DNA from: an uncultured Allosphingosinicella sp.
GTDB taxonomy: Bacteria > Pseudomonadota > Alphaproteobacteria > Sphingomonadales > Sphingomonadaceae
Direction: 5' to 3'
Length of the DNA stretch: 44,448 nt
Assembly: GCA_934539295.1 (NCBI GenBank)
Contig: CAKTCN010000030.1
Span: 1 to 44,448, forward strand
Positions 1-8,728 of this stretch are shown piece after piece. The translations under genes were made by a program, and so were the position numbers. Numbering within the stretch: position 1 is the first letter of the stretch; each line of letters begins with the position of its first letter. Under the pieces are notes generated by a model, which ran no database searches, was not told the origin of the DNA, and worked only from the letters and a program-made list of their open reading frames with translations.

Positions 1-72
1 GAGCCGGTGGCGGAAATCCTCAACACGCTGATGGCGGAAGCGGCGGCGGCGCTGGACAAGCGCGCGGCGTAG
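1..72 (+). CDS. C-terminal tail of an unidentified protein (5' end outside window)
   Basis: An open frame runs from the first base to a TAG at 70-72 and gives 23 residues, ending in an alanine-rich, probably helical tail (MAEAAAALDKRAA). Its codon use is like the following genes. Such a tail would suit the last helix of many enzymes, for example a nitronate monooxygenase-like protein, but the fragment is too short to assign. The reading frame and stop are visible; the product is not identifiable. Confidence 0.45.
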   Translation, partial: EPVAEILNTLMAEAAAALDKRAA

Positions 73-100
73 CGGCCCACGCCCAGCCCTCCTGCCCTTG

Positions 101-164
101 CGTCATCCCAGCGAAAGCCGGGATCTTCCAGCCGCAGGAGACCCCAGCTTTCGCTGGGGTGACG
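101..164. repeat. Intergenic inverted repeat, GTCATCCCAGCGAAAGC type
   Basis: The arms 101-118 (CGTCATCCCAGCGAAAGC) and 147-164 are inverse complements with one mismatch, around a 28-nt loop. It lies in the 313-nt gap between the partial gene and the convergent TonB receptor gene, where a bidirectional transcript-end hairpin would be expected. Repeats with this core are common between genes in alphaproteobacteria. No protein-coding capacity is apparent. Confidence 0.7.
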
Positions 165-182
165 GTGTGGGGGATGCACGTG

Positions 183-256
183 CTTCGACAGGCTCAGCAC
201 GAACGGAGTTAGGGGGTGCAGACCTCCCCATCCCCTTCGACCTGAGCCTGTCGAAG
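183..256. repeat. Intergenic inverted repeat with perfect 15-bp arms
   Basis: CTTCGACAGGCTCAG at 183-197 is the exact inverse complement of 242-256. This is the familiar CTTCGACAGGCTCAG intergenic palindrome of high-GC proteobacteria. It is the second of three repeat-like elements stacked between the two convergent genes; nothing else is visible from 326 to 385. Confidence 0.7.
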
Positions 257-303
257 GGCGTAACCCAGCCACCACCCTGACACTTGCCGCGGCCCAACCG
301 ATC

Positions 304-325
304 GTTTCGAGCGAAGTCGAGAGAC
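304..325. repeat. Single arm of the TTTCGAGCGAAGTCGAGA repeat
   Basis: GTTTCGAGCGAAGTCGAGA is the same core that forms a perfect 28-bp inverted repeat at 35562-35636 and partly recurs at 8570-8718. Only one arm is present here, so it looks like a decayed or half element. No function is assigned. Confidence 0.5.
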
Positions 326-385
326 CTGCCCCGGCCTCACGCTCGAAGCGGACGGATGTAGGTGTTCCGATCCGGTGCCCGGTTG

Positions 386-2602
386 CTAGAACCGCCGCCG
401 CAGCTGCACCGCCAGTTCGCGCGGCGCGTTGGGGTAGCCGATGCCGCCGACGCTGCCGGTGTTGAAGCGCCGGTCGGCGAGGTTGGTCGCGGCCAGCGTC
501 ACGCTCCACGCGTCGATCTCCACGCCGACCTGCGCGTTGAGCGTGGCGGCGTCGGTGACGCGGTGCTGCGGTTCGTTGCACAAGGCGATGTTGTAGGCGC
601 TCGACCTCGCATATTCACCGCCCAGGCGCAGCCGCCCGCCGGCGAGCGGGGCGGTGTAGGCGCCGCGCAACGTGTAGCGCAGGTCGGGCGTGAAGCGCAG
701 GTCGAGGTCGAGCTCGTTCGGCACGAAGGCGGTGCAGCGCGGGCTTGCACCCAGGCGGGTGAAGCGGTCGGACAGGGTCGATACGAAGCCCCCGATCTCC
801 AGCCTGCTGAGCGGGCGCGCGGCGACCTCTATCTCCACGCCCGAAATGCGCGCGTCTCCGACATTCTGGCGGAAGATTTCGGGCGGGATCGTATCACCGC
901 GCGAGGCCGAATAGACGATGTTCGTATAATCGTTGGAAAAGACGGTGGCGTTGACGCGTAGCCGCCGGTCCAGCCATTCGGATTTTACGCCGGCTTCGTA
1001 GGACCAGACGGTTTCGGGCGCGATCGCACCCTGGCGATTGAGGACGAAGTCGATGTTGCGCGCGCGGCCGTCGAAGCTGCCGGAGCGGAAGCCCTTGGAA
1101 GCGGAGGCGAAGACGGTGGCGTCAATGCCTTCGCGGTCGAAGCTGTAGTCGATCGCGAAGCGGGGCGAGAGGTCGTCCCACTGCCCCCTGATAGTGCGTG
1201 CCGCGACGCGGCCATCGGGAAGCACGTAGGTGGTGCCGGGCGCGGACAGGAAGCGCACGCTGTAGGCCTTGCTCTCATCGGTGTAGCGCAGGCCTGCGGA
1301 CAGGCCGAGTGCCGGAAGCGGACGCCAGGCGAGCGAGGCGTAGGCCGAGGCGCTGCGCGTATCCAGCCGCGGCTCGTAGGGCGACCAGTTGCCGGTCCCG
1401 CCCGCCCCCCGAGACGGCGAGGCGAAGAAATCCTCCGTAAGGTAGCGCGCGTCCGGGCCGCTCGGCACCGCCGCGCTTACGGCCGTGAGCTGGTCGTTAT
1501 GCTCGCGGAAACCGAACAGTCCTGCGGTCAGGCTCAACGGATCGCCTGCCTCACCAAGGCCGAGCTGCAGTTCCTGGCTGTAACTATGCTGGCGCTGGTC
1601 CTGAAGCAGGATGACGTTGGCGAGGCCCGGCGCATTCGCGGTCTGGTCGAAGCCGATACGCGAACGGAGCGCGCGATAGGCGGTGATCGACGAAAGGCTG
1701 AGCGCACCTTGCTGGTAGCGCACGGTCAGCGACGCGCCGCCGGTGCGCGTGTCGTTGAGCGGCATCGTGTCGGCGCTGGTGAAATTGTCGATGTCGCCGT
1801 TGGGGCGCGCGAAATCGTTCAGGTAGCGGCCGGGGGTGTTGGGGTCCGGCAGGAAACGCTGCGGGAAACGCGGTGCCGACCCTTCGTCCATATAGTCGCC
1901 GCGCAAGGTGACGCTGAGCGCAGCCGCCGGCTCCCACAACAATGCGAAGCGCCCGGCCTGCACATCCTGGCCGTTGACGCGCGCGCCGTTGGTGAGGTTA
2001 CGCCCCCAGCCGCGCTGCAGCCGGGAGATGGCCGACATGCGGATCGCGGCATTGGGCGCGATCGGCAGGTTCAATGTGCCGCGCAGGTCGAAGCGGCGAT
2101 AGCTGCCGACCGTTACGTCCGCCGCGCCATCGACACGGTCGAGGCTCGGTGCGCGCGTCACCAGCTTGATCGCGCCGCCGCTGGTGTTGCGGCCGTACAG
2201 CGTGCCCTGAGGCCCGCGCAGCACCTCGATCCGCTCCAGGTCGAGGAAGTCGAACAATGCGCCCGTTGCGCGCGGATGGAGGACGTCGTCGACATAGACG
2301 CCGACCGGCGGGTCGTTGGTGAAGATCGAATCGCCCTCGCCAACGCCGCGCAGGAAGACGAGTGCGCCGGACGTCGTGCCGAAATTGCGGTTGAGGTAAA
2401 GGTTCGGGACCTGCGTGCCGAGGCGGTCGAGCCCGCGCATGTCCTCCGCCTCGATCCTGTCACCGGAAATGGCGGTGACCGAAACCGGCGCGCGCTGCAG
2501 GTCGTCCTCGCGCCGCTGCGCGGTGATGGTGATCGCCTCCAACTCGTCCGCCTCCACGGCAGGCTGGTTGGCGAGGAGAGCGGCGAGGGGCAGGATTAAC
2601 AT
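386..2602 (-). CDS. TonB-dependent outer-membrane receptor
   Basis: This 738-residue protein is an outer-membrane transporter energised by TonB-ExbBD. The mature N-terminus carries a TonB-box-like segment (ELEAITITAQRRE), then a plug domain with the typical motif VLRGPQGTLYGRN near residues 135-150, and a beta-barrel ending in the C-terminal aromatic signature QLRRRF. The ATG at 2602 is chosen because AAGGAAG lies seven bases upstream; the frame stays open upstream to 2698, but that extension has no signal-peptide character. The signal peptide from 2602 is short (about 18 residues) and lacks basic residues, which is unusual. No neighbouring siderophore or metabolic gene reveals the substrate. 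The family is certain; the ligand is unknown. Confidence 0.9.
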   Translation of the reverse strand: MLILPLAALLANQPAVEADELEAITITAQRREDDLQRAPVSVTAISGDRIEAEDMRGLDRLGTQVPNLYLNRNFGTTSGALVFLRGVGEGDSIFTNDPPVGVYVDDVLHPRATGALFDFLDLERIEVLRGPQGTLYGRNTSGGAIKLVTRAPSLDRVDGAADVTVGSYRRFDLRGTLNLPIAPNAAIRMSAISRLQRGWGRNLTNGARVNGQDVQAGRFALLWEPAAALSVTLRGDYMDEGSAPRFPQRFLPDPNTPGRYLNDFARPNGDIDNFTSADTMPLNDTRTGGASLTVRYQQGALSLSSITAYRALRSRIGFDQTANAPGLANVILLQDQRQHSYSQELQLGLGEAGDPLSLTAGLFGFREHNDQLTAVSAAVPSGPDARYLTEDFFASPSRGAGGTGNWSPYEPRLDTRSASAYASLAWRPLPALGLSAGLRYTDESKAYSVRFLSAPGTTYVLPDGRVAARTIRGQWDDLSPRFAIDYSFDREGIDATVFASASKGFRSGSFDGRARNIDFVLNRQGAIAPETVWSYEAGVKSEWLDRRLRVNATVFSNDYTNIVYSASRGDTIPPEIFRQNVGDARISGVEIEVAARPLSRLEIGGFVSTLSDRFTRLGASPRCTAFVPNELDLDLRFTPDLRYTLRGAYTAPLAGGRLRLGGEYARSSAYNIALCNEPQHRVTDAATLNAQVGVEIDAWSVTLAATNLADRRFNTGSVGGIGYPNAPRELAVQLRRRF

Positions 2603-2763
2603 GATCGAACTTCCTTGCGCGAACGACGGCCCCCCTTGGAGATGGGGCGAACACGGGATGACGTGACAAAAGGCCGGCTCGCGCGTTCTATCGGGCACGA
2701 TCCGGACTGCGGTTAGGCACGGATTCAGGCGTCTATGCTATACAGGGCGCAAAGGAGAGACTC

Positions 2764-3162
2764 ATGTTTCGCAAAATCGCATCTTTGCTGCTGGGCGCGA
2801 TGATCGTCGCGACGCCGGCAGCGGCCGCCAAGCTCACTCCGGAGGCGGAGCTTACCAAGGCGCTCGAGGGCCGCGTGGCCGGCGAAGCCAAGCGCTGCAT
2901 CCCGCTGAGCCGCGTCCAGTCGAGCACCATCATCGAGGGTGTCGGCATTCTCTATCGCGACGGCAGCAAGCTGTATCTCAATCGTCCGGTTTCCGGCGCC
3001 AAGTCGCTGGACGACTGGGACATATTGGTGACCAAGACGTTCGGATCGCAGCTCTGCTCGCGCGATGTTGTGCACTTGGTCGATCCGGGTTCGCGCATGC
3101 CGTCGGGCTTCGTATTCCTGGGCGACTTCGTGCCCTATACCAAGCCGGCCAAGGCCAAGTAA
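2764..3162 (+). CDS. Small secreted protein of unknown function
   Basis: The product has 132 residues. Residues 1-22 form a clear Sec signal peptide ending in TPAAAA, so the mature protein is about 110 residues and periplasmic or secreted. It has two cysteines (C45 and C98) that could form a disulfide, and a C-terminal lysine-rich tail (KPAKAK). AAAGGAGAG six bases before the ATG is a strong ribosome binding site, and a weak extended -10 (TGCTATAC) lies at 2736-2743. I do not recognise the family and propose no function. It is transcribed away from the TonB receptor gene, with which it shares a 160-bp upstream region. Confidence 0.8.
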   Translation: MFRKIASLLLGAMIVATPAAAAKLTPEAELTKALEGRVAGEAKRCIPLSRVQSSTIIEGVGILYRDGSKLYLNRPVSGAKSLDDWDILVTKTFGSQLCSRDVVHLVDPGSRMPSGFVFLGDFVPYTKPAKAK

Positions 3163-3190
3163 GCGGCTGACGGCGCTGGCTGCGGGATGT

Positions 3191-3793
3191 CTATCCTCGC
3201 AGCCAGCGCATCAGTTCGTGAAAGGGGATCACCTGGTTGAAGGCGATCCCGCCCGTATTCTCCCGGAACCAGCGGATGGTGCCGTCCACCGGACGAAACT
3301 TCTCCAGCGACAGGACCACCGCCTCGCCCACGACCAATGGGTGGTCGATCTCGATCCTCACGCCGCCCTGGCTCATGTTGCGCGTGTTGACCGGGTAGAA
3401 GCGCGCACCGATCCTGAGTTCGCCAAGCCGGTCGACGTCGACGCGCGGCATGCGCGGCCGGCGTCCGCCTTCCTGGGCAAGGTGGCTGGCCAGCAATCCT
3501 TCCACATCGATCTTTTCATCGAACTGGACACCGATATCGCCGTCGCATGCCCAGGTGATTGTGCCATGCGTCTGGTCGTCGGTCTTGAGCTCGACGCAGA
3601 TCCGGTCGCCGACTTCAGGTCGCGAATAGACGTGGGCGCGCAGACCGCCTTCGGACACGTTGCGGATCAGGCAAAGCTCGCGCTCGCCCTCGATGGTGAT
3701 GATCCCGACGCGCAGGGTGGTCAGGCGCCGGGCGAGCGAATCACGCGTTCGCGGCTGGTCGGCGGCGGCAGGCGCAGGATCTTTCGCTGGCAT
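3191..3793 (-). CDS. Tandem PilZ-domain protein
   Basis: This soluble 200-residue protein has two PilZ-like halves. Each carries the (N/D)xSxxG motif: NVSEGG near residue 46 and NMSQGG near residue 138, each followed by beta-strand-rich sequence. PilZ domains usually bind cyclic di-GMP through an RxxxR motif ahead of that core. Here the arginine-rich stretches (RTRDSLARR and GGRRPRMPR) do not give a canonical RxxxR, so nucleotide binding is uncertain. There is no membrane segment or signal peptide. It lies downstream of gshA on the same strand with a 73-nt gap, so it may be transcribed separately. Confidence 0.85.
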   Translation of the reverse strand: MPAKDPAPAAADQPRTRDSLARRLTTLRVGIITIEGERELCLIRNVSEGGLRAHVYSRPEVGDRICVELKTDDQTHGTITWACDGDIGVQFDEKIDVEGLLASHLAQEGGRRPRMPRVDVDRLGELRIGARFYPVNTRNMSQGGVRIEIDHPLVVGEAVVLSLEKFRPVDGTIRWFRENTGGIAFNQVIPFHELMRWLRG

Positions 3794-3866
3794 GCCGAAC
3801 TCGCCTTTTCCCTCGATGGCTGACGGACGTTTACTAAGCTACGGGACTTAAAAGAGAGTTACGCGC

Positions 3867-5240
3867 TCAGAAGCTCTGCTCTGCATAAATGCGATCGATA
3901 CGCCCGTCCCATTCGCCTTCGAACCGTTCCAGCAGCATATCGGCCGGCGTGCGACCCCGCGCCACGATCTCGCGCAGCGGATCGAGATAGCCCGACTCGC
4001 TGTCTCCCGAAGGGCCCAGGCGACCGCGGGCGTTGAGCCCGGCGCCGGCAATGTCGAGCACGCGGCGGGCAAGATCCTGCAGCGTGCCGCCGCCGGGCAC
4101 GTTCGCCTTGAGGCCAAGGCGCGGCACGGAGTCGCGCAGCGTCTGCCGCTCGTCCAGCGTCCAATGCTTGACCTCGTCCCAGGCGGCATCGAGCGCCCGG
4201 TCGTCATAGAGGAGGCCAACCCAGAAAGCGGGCAAGGCGCAGATGCGGTTCCAGCGGCCGCCGTCGGCGCCGCGCATCTCCAGGAAGCTCTTGAGGCGCA
4301 CTTCGGGGAAGGCGGTGGAAAGGTGATCGTTCCAGTCGCCGATCCGTGGACGTTCGCCGGGGAGGGCAGGCAGCTTGCCGTCCAGGAAGTCGCGGAAGGA
4401 CTGGCCCGCGGCATCGATATACTTGCCGTCGCGGAAGACGAAATACATCGGCACGTCGAGCGCGTAGTCGGCATAACGTTCGTAGCCGAACCCGTCCTCG
4501 AAGACGAAGGGCAGCATTCCGGTGCGCCCTGGATCCGTATCGGACCAGATATGGCTGCGATAGGAAAGCATGCCGTTGGGCTTGCCCTCGGTAAAGGGCG
4601 AGTTGGCGAAGAGCGCGGTGGCCAGCGGCTGGAGCGCCAGGCCGACCCGGAACTTCTTGGCCATGTCGGCCTCGCTCGCATAATCGAGATTCACCTGGAT
4701 CGTGCAGGTGCGCAGCATCATGTCGAGCCCCATGCTGCCCACGCGCGGCATATGGTTCAGCATGATGGCGTAGCGACCCTTGGGCATGATCGGCAACTCG
4801 GCACGCATCTTGTCCGGCCACATGCCGAGGCCGAGGAAGCCGAGGCCGAGTTCGTCGCCCACCGCCTTGACCTGTTCGAGGTGGCGGCCGGTTTCGGCGC
4901 AGGTCTGGTGGAGGTTCTCCAGCGGGGCGCCGGACAGTTCAAGCTGGCCGGCCGGTTCCAGGCTTACGTTTCCGTCCGCGCCCTTGAGCGCGATCACGTT
5001 GCCGCCTTCCATCACCGGTTCCCACCCGAAGCGGGTGAGGCCCATCAACAGGTCGCGGATGCCGCCGGGCTCGTCATAGGAAGGGGCGCGGTGATCGGCG
5101 GTGCGATAGACGAACTTCTCATGTTCGGTGCCGATGCGCCACGCATTGGCCGGCTTCTCCCCCTTGCTGAAGACCGACAGGAGATCGTCCCGGCTCTCGA
5201 TCGGCGGGTCGAACGTGGTGGAAGCCTCGCGCGTGGTCAT
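3867..5240 (-). CDS. gshA: Glutamate-cysteine ligase
   Basis: This 457-residue enzyme catalyses ATP-dependent joining of glutamate and cysteine, the first step of glutathione synthesis in the cytoplasm. It belongs to the class shared by alphaproteobacteria and plants, not the E. coli GshA type. Visible family signatures are the early RIGTEHEKF substrate/metal segment, MEGGNVIALKG, LEPAGQLELSG and the central region around RTCTIQVNLDY. The length is normal for the class. The gene follows rsmE on the same strand with a 46-nt gap, so the two probably form an operon. Confidence 0.93.
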   Translation of the reverse strand: MTTREASTTFDPPIESRDDLLSVFSKGEKPANAWRIGTEHEKFVYRTADHRAPSYDEPGGIRDLLMGLTRFGWEPVMEGGNVIALKGADGNVSLEPAGQLELSGAPLENLHQTCAETGRHLEQVKAVGDELGLGFLGLGMWPDKMRAELPIMPKGRYAIMLNHMPRVGSMGLDMMLRTCTIQVNLDYASEADMAKKFRVGLALQPLATALFANSPFTEGKPNGMLSYRSHIWSDTDPGRTGMLPFVFEDGFGYERYADYALDVPMYFVFRDGKYIDAAGQSFRDFLDGKLPALPGERPRIGDWNDHLSTAFPEVRLKSFLEMRGADGGRWNRICALPAFWVGLLYDDRALDAAWDEVKHWTLDERQTLRDSVPRLGLKANVPGGGTLQDLARRVLDIAGAGLNARGRLGPSGDSESGYLDPLREIVARGRTPADMLLERFEGEWDGRIDRIYAEQSF

Positions 5241-5286
5241 TCCGGCCCCTTAGCCGCGCTTGTGTTCACCTGCCAGCAACATTCGC

Positions 5287-6024
5287 TTACCAGTCGCCGG
5301 CGGCCGCCATCCATAGCGCCGTGGCCGAGATGGCAGCCGTGTCGGCGCGCAGGATGCGGGGGCCGAGGCCGACCGCTTTGGCCTGCGGCAGCGCGCGGAT
5401 CGCCGCGCGTTCCTCGGGCATGAAGCCGCCTTCGGGGCCGATCAGGATCGCGGCGGGTCCGGGCTGGATCGCGGAAAGGAACGGCGCGCCGCCTTCCTCG
5501 TCGGCGAAGATGAGGGCGCGGTCGGCGGGCCAGTCGCGCAGCACGGCGTCGAGCTTGCGCGGTTCGTCGAGGGTCGGGAGTGAGGTGCGTTCGCATTGCT
5601 CGGCCGCCTCGATCGCGTGCGCGGTGAGTCGGTCCAGGTTGAGCTTGTCCACGATCGTGCGGCGCGTGATGACAGGCACCAGCCGCGCGACGCCGAGTTC
5701 GGTCGCTTTCTCCACCAGCCAGTCGATCCGCCCGCGCTTGATGGGGGCGAAGACAAGCCACAGGTCGGGCACCTCTTCGCGCGGGCCGAGCTGACGATCG
5801 ACGCGCAGGGTCACGCGCTTTTTGCCGGCTTCGGTAAGGGTGGCGAGCCACTCGCCGGTCCGGTCGTCGAACAGCTTTACCTGTGCACCTTCGGCCAGAC
5901 GCAGCACGGCGGCCAGGTAGTTTGCGGGCGGGCCGTCGAGGCGGAGGTCCAGCCCCTCCGACAGAGGCTGCGGGACATAAAGGCGGGGCAGGCTCGCGGG
6001 CGGCCAGGCAGGAGTGGCGGGCAT
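5287..6024 (-). CDS. rsmE: 16S rRNA (uracil-1498-N3)-methyltransferase
   Basis: This 245-residue SPOUT-family enzyme methylates U1498 of 16S rRNA. An N-terminal PUA-like barrel is followed by the SPOUT knot, with the cofactor-binding motifs LIGPEGGF and LGPRILRADTA near the C-terminus. The ATG at 6024 gives the normal family length; the frame is open upstream to 6147, but those residues are encoded by an intergenic repeat and are very unlikely to be translated. It is upstream of gshA in the same orientation and divergent from ubiA. Confidence 0.92.
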   Translation of the reverse strand: MPATPAWPPASLPRLYVPQPLSEGLDLRLDGPPANYLAAVLRLAEGAQVKLFDDRTGEWLATLTEAGKKRVTLRVDRQLGPREEVPDLWLVFAPIKRGRIDWLVEKATELGVARLVPVITRRTIVDKLNLDRLTAHAIEAAEQCERTSLPTLDEPRKLDAVLRDWPADRALIFADEEGGAPFLSAIQPGPAAILIGPEGGFMPEERAAIRALPQAKAVGLGPRILRADTAAISATALWMAAAGDW

Positions 6025-6041
6025 GGAAGCGCTTATAGCGG

Positions 6042-6181
6042 CCCCTCTCTCCTTGCGGGAGAGGGGTTGGGGTGAGGGGGCGTGAGCCGGAAGGCGAGCG
6101 AGGCGCCGAAAGGCGCCTTCAGCGGCATCGAGCCGCTTCAGGCACACCCCTCACCCTACCCTCTCCCGCAAGGGGAGAGGG
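6042..6181. repeat. Large inverted repeat between divergent rsmE and ubiA
   Basis: The arms at about 6042-6079 and 6147-6181 are imperfect inverse complements of the CCCTCTCCC...GGGTGAGGGG type, and each arm itself folds around CTTGCGGGAGAG. A smaller GGCGCC-GAAA-GGCGCC hairpin sits between them. It fills nearly all of the rsmE-ubiA gap, so promoters for both genes must overlap it or lie very close. Elements of this sequence type are widespread intergenic repeats. Confidence 0.7.
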
Positions 6182-6226
6182 AATATTCGCTTAAGCCGAA
6201 TGGCACTGCACGCTAAACGGGCCACC

Positions 6227-7138
6227 ATGACCGACACCGATATCGTTCCCGACAGCGAGCAACAGGGCCTGATCGGCGCCCTGCCGCGCAGCTGGCGGCC
6301 TTATGCGTCGTTGATGCGGGTGGACCGGCCGATCGGCGTGTGGCTGCTCTTCTGGCCGGGTGCCTGGGCGGTCGCGCTGGCGGGGATCAGCTGGAATGGC
6401 GCGGCGCTGATCGGGTGGTTCGCGCTGGGATCGCTGGCGATGCGCAGCGCTGGCTGCGTGTATAACGACATCGTCGATCGTGATCTCGACGCGCAGGTGG
6501 AGCGCACCCGCCTGCGCCCGCTGGCCAGCGGGCGGGCGTCGCTCAAGGGTGCCTGGGCTTTGCTGATCGTGCTCAGCCTGGTCGGGCTGGTCGTCCTGCT
6601 ACAGTTGACCGGCCTCGCGCAAATCGTGGCGCTCGGCAGCATCGCGCTGGTTGCCGCTTATCCATTCATGAAGCGGATCACCTGGTGGCCGCAGGCGTGG
6701 CTCGGCCTAGTCTTCTCCTGGGCGGCGATCGTCGGGTGGCCAGCCATGACCGGCGTGATCAGCGCCCCGGGCCTGCTGCTCTATGCCGGTTCGGTGCTGT
6801 GGGTGATCGGCTACGACACGATCTATGCGTTGCAGGACCGCGAGGATGATGCGCTGGTCGGGGTGCGTTCCTCCGCGCTGGCGCTTGGCCGGCATGCGCG
6901 GGGCGGGGTGACCGGCTTCTACCTCGGTGCGCTGCTGTTCTGGGTGGGCGCGATCTGGGCAGTTCGGCCCGATCCGCTGGCGCTCGCGGCATTGCTGCCG
7001 GCCGGGCTGCATCTTGGCTGGCAGGTGGCGACCTTGCGCACGGAGGATGGCGCCGATGCGCTTGCCAAATTCCGGTCCAATCGCTTTGCCGGGCTGCTGA
7101 TGTTCCTGGCCTGCCTGGTGGTCGGCGCCACCGCCTGA
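6227..7138 (+). CDS. ubiA: 4-hydroxybenzoate polyprenyltransferase
   Basis: This integral inner-membrane prenyltransferase attaches the polyprenyl tail to 4-hydroxybenzoate in ubiquinone synthesis. Both aspartate-rich motifs of the UbiA family are present: NDIVDRDLD near residue 81 and DTIYALQDREDD near residue 197, separated by hydrophobic helices. The start at 6227 gives 303 residues. An in-frame ATG at 6200 would add nine residues, and neither start has a strong ribosome binding site. The next gene, pmbA, begins 36 nt downstream on the same strand. Confidence 0.93.
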   Translation: MTDTDIVPDSEQQGLIGALPRSWRPYASLMRVDRPIGVWLLFWPGAWAVALAGISWNGAALIGWFALGSLAMRSAGCVYNDIVDRDLDAQVERTRLRPLASGRASLKGAWALLIVLSLVGLVVLLQLTGLAQIVALGSIALVAAYPFMKRITWWPQAWLGLVFSWAAIVGWPAMTGVISAPGLLLYAGSVLWVIGYDTIYALQDREDDALVGVRSSALALGRHARGGVTGFYLGALLFWVGAIWAVRPDPLALAALLPAGLHLGWQVATLRTEDGADALAKFRSNRFAGLLMFLACLVVGATA

Positions 7139-7174
7139 ATTGCATTTGGCGGCCAGGCCGCTAAGCGACGGTCC

Positions 7175-8521
7175 ATGCTCACTGCACAACAAGCAGAGGC
7201 GCGCGCAGCCGCCCTCGTCGAGGCCGCGAAGAAAGCCGGCGCCGATGCCGCCGACGCGCTCTATGTCGCCGATGGCTCCACCGGCATCCATGTCCGCCTC
7301 GGCCAATTGGAGGATGTGGAGCGTTCGGAGGGTGAGGAGATCGGCCTTCGCTTCTTCGTCGGCAGTCAGTCGGCCAGCGTGTCTTCATCCGACCTGTCGG
7401 ACGATGCGCTACAGGCGCTGGTGGAGCGCGCCGCCGCCATGGCGCGCGAGGCGCCGAAGGACGCTTATGCCGGCCTGGCGCCCGCAGAGTGCCTGCTGAG
7501 CGGCGATCCGGTCGATGTCGACGGCGACGACGGGCAGGATCCGGCGCCGCAGCGGCTGAAGGAGATCGCCCTGGCGATGGAGGAGGTCGCGCGATCCTTT
7601 GTCGGCGTGACCAACAGCGAGGGTGCGAGCGTGGCCGCCGGGCGTTCGGTCATCGCGCTGGCAACCAGCCACGGCTTCTGCCGCGGCTACACGAGCAGCG
7701 GCTACAATGCGTCCGTGAGCGTGCTGGCGGGTTCGGGCAGCGACATGCAGCGCGATTATGCCAGCCATGCCGTACGCCATTTCGAGGATCTGGACGATCC
7801 CGAGGAGCTCGGCCGGCGCGCAGCCGAGCGGGCGGTGGCTCGCCTCAATCCCGCCAAGCTGTCCAGCGGTGCCATGCCGGTCGTCTACGACCCGCGCGTG
7901 GGCAGCAGCCTGGTCGGCCACCTGATCGGCGCGATGACGGGCGGCGCAGTGGCGCGGCAGACCAGCTTCCTCCTCGGCCATGAGGACGAAGCCATATTCG
8001 CGCCCGGGATCACGATCTGCGACGATCCGCACAAGCGTCGGGGTCTGCGGTCGCGGCCGTTCGACGGCGAAGGGCTGGAAACGCATGCGCGCCGGCTGAT
8101 CGACGGCGGTCGGCTGACCGGCTGGCTGCTGGACAGCGCGTCGGCGCGACAGCTTGGCCTTGCGCCGACGGGGCATGCGACGCGCGGCGTCGGCGGCCCG
8201 CCGGGTGCGGGGGCGAGCAACGTGGACCTGCTGCCCGGCACGATGTCGCGGGACGAACTCATCGCCGACATCAAGCTCGGGGTGCTGGTCACCGAACTGA
8301 TCGGCCAGGGCGTGAACGTGATCACCGGCGATTACAGCCGCGGCGCGTCCGGCTTCCTGATCCGGGACGGGCAGGTGGCGGAGGCGGTGGCGGAGATCAC
8401 CATCGCCGGCAACCTCATCGACATGTATCGGGGCATGACGGCGGCGGACGACCTGGAGCAGAGGCGGTCCGTGAATGTGCCGACGCTTCGGATCGACGGG
8501 ATGACGGTGGCGGGGGCTTAG
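7175..8521 (+). CDS. pmbA: Metalloprotease-family protein PmbA/TldD
   Basis: This 448-residue cytoplasmic protein belongs to the TldD/PmbA (TldE) family, whose paired subunits form a protease acting on small peptides and are implicated in microcin maturation and CcdA turnover. The C-terminal region with GVGGPPGAGASNVDL, ITGDYSRGASGF and ITIAGNL is characteristic. It lacks an obvious HExxxH, as expected for the PmbA/TldE-like subunit; the catalytic TldD partner is not in this window. It is probably co-transcribed with ubiA. Confidence 0.9.
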   Translation: MLTAQQAEARAAALVEAAKKAGADAADALYVADGSTGIHVRLGQLEDVERSEGEEIGLRFFVGSQSASVSSSDLSDDALQALVERAAAMAREAPKDAYAGLAPAECLLSGDPVDVDGDDGQDPAPQRLKEIALAMEEVARSFVGVTNSEGASVAAGRSVIALATSHGFCRGYTSSGYNASVSVLAGSGSDMQRDYASHAVRHFEDLDDPEELGRRAAERAVARLNPAKLSSGAMPVVYDPRVGSSLVGHLIGAMTGGAVARQTSFLLGHEDEAIFAPGITICDDPHKRRGLRSRPFDGEGLETHARRLIDGGRLTGWLLDSASARQLGLAPTGHATRGVGGPPGAGASNVDLLPGTMSRDELIADIKLGVLVTELIGQGVNVITGDYSRGASGFLIRDGQVAEAVAEITIAGNLIDMYRGMTAADDLEQRRSVNVPTLRIDGMTVAGA

Positions 8522-8545
8522 GCGGGATGGATACCTCTCCCGCCC

Positions 8546-8651
8546 GCTCATCCTGAGGGGCGGCTGAGCGAAGTCGAAGACCCGTCTCGAAGGACGGCAC
8601 TGGTCCTTCGAGACGCCATTTCGACAAGCTCAATGGCTCCTCAGGATGAGC
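8546..8651. repeat. Nested inverted repeat downstream of pmbA
   Basis: An outer 13-bp perfect palindrome (GCTCATCCTGAGG at 8546-8558 against 8639-8651) encloses an inner 12-bp one (GTCTCGAAGGAC at 8584-8595 against 8603-8614). It lies between the convergent pmbA and MmcQ-like genes, and the long stem-loops could end transcripts from both sides. There is no T-tract. Confidence 0.7.
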
Positions 8652-8687
8652 GGCTGTGGGAGGCTAGCGCATAAAGGCACCCGGGTT

Positions 8688-8718
8688 CTCCACTTCGCTC
8701 GAAACGAGCGGAGTGGAG
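8688..8718. repeat. Short hairpin of the same intergenic repeat family
   Basis: CTCCACTTCGCTCG (8688-8701) pairs with 8705-8718 with one mismatch around an AAA loop. It abuts the 3' end of the MmcQ-like gene and resembles the TTCGCTCGAAACGA core of the element at 35562-35636. Confidence 0.6.
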
Positions 8719-8728
8719 GAAGGCGCTT

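Noticed and set aside
101..256. Possibility that the stacked inverted repeats are an insertion sequence or CRISPR
   Set aside because: No transposase, no target duplication, no regularly spaced identical units; they look like separate intergenic palindromes.
1499..2599. 366-codon plus-strand frame inside the first TonB receptor gene
   Set aside because: Antisense shadow; the minus-strand receptor has plug motifs and a proper start.
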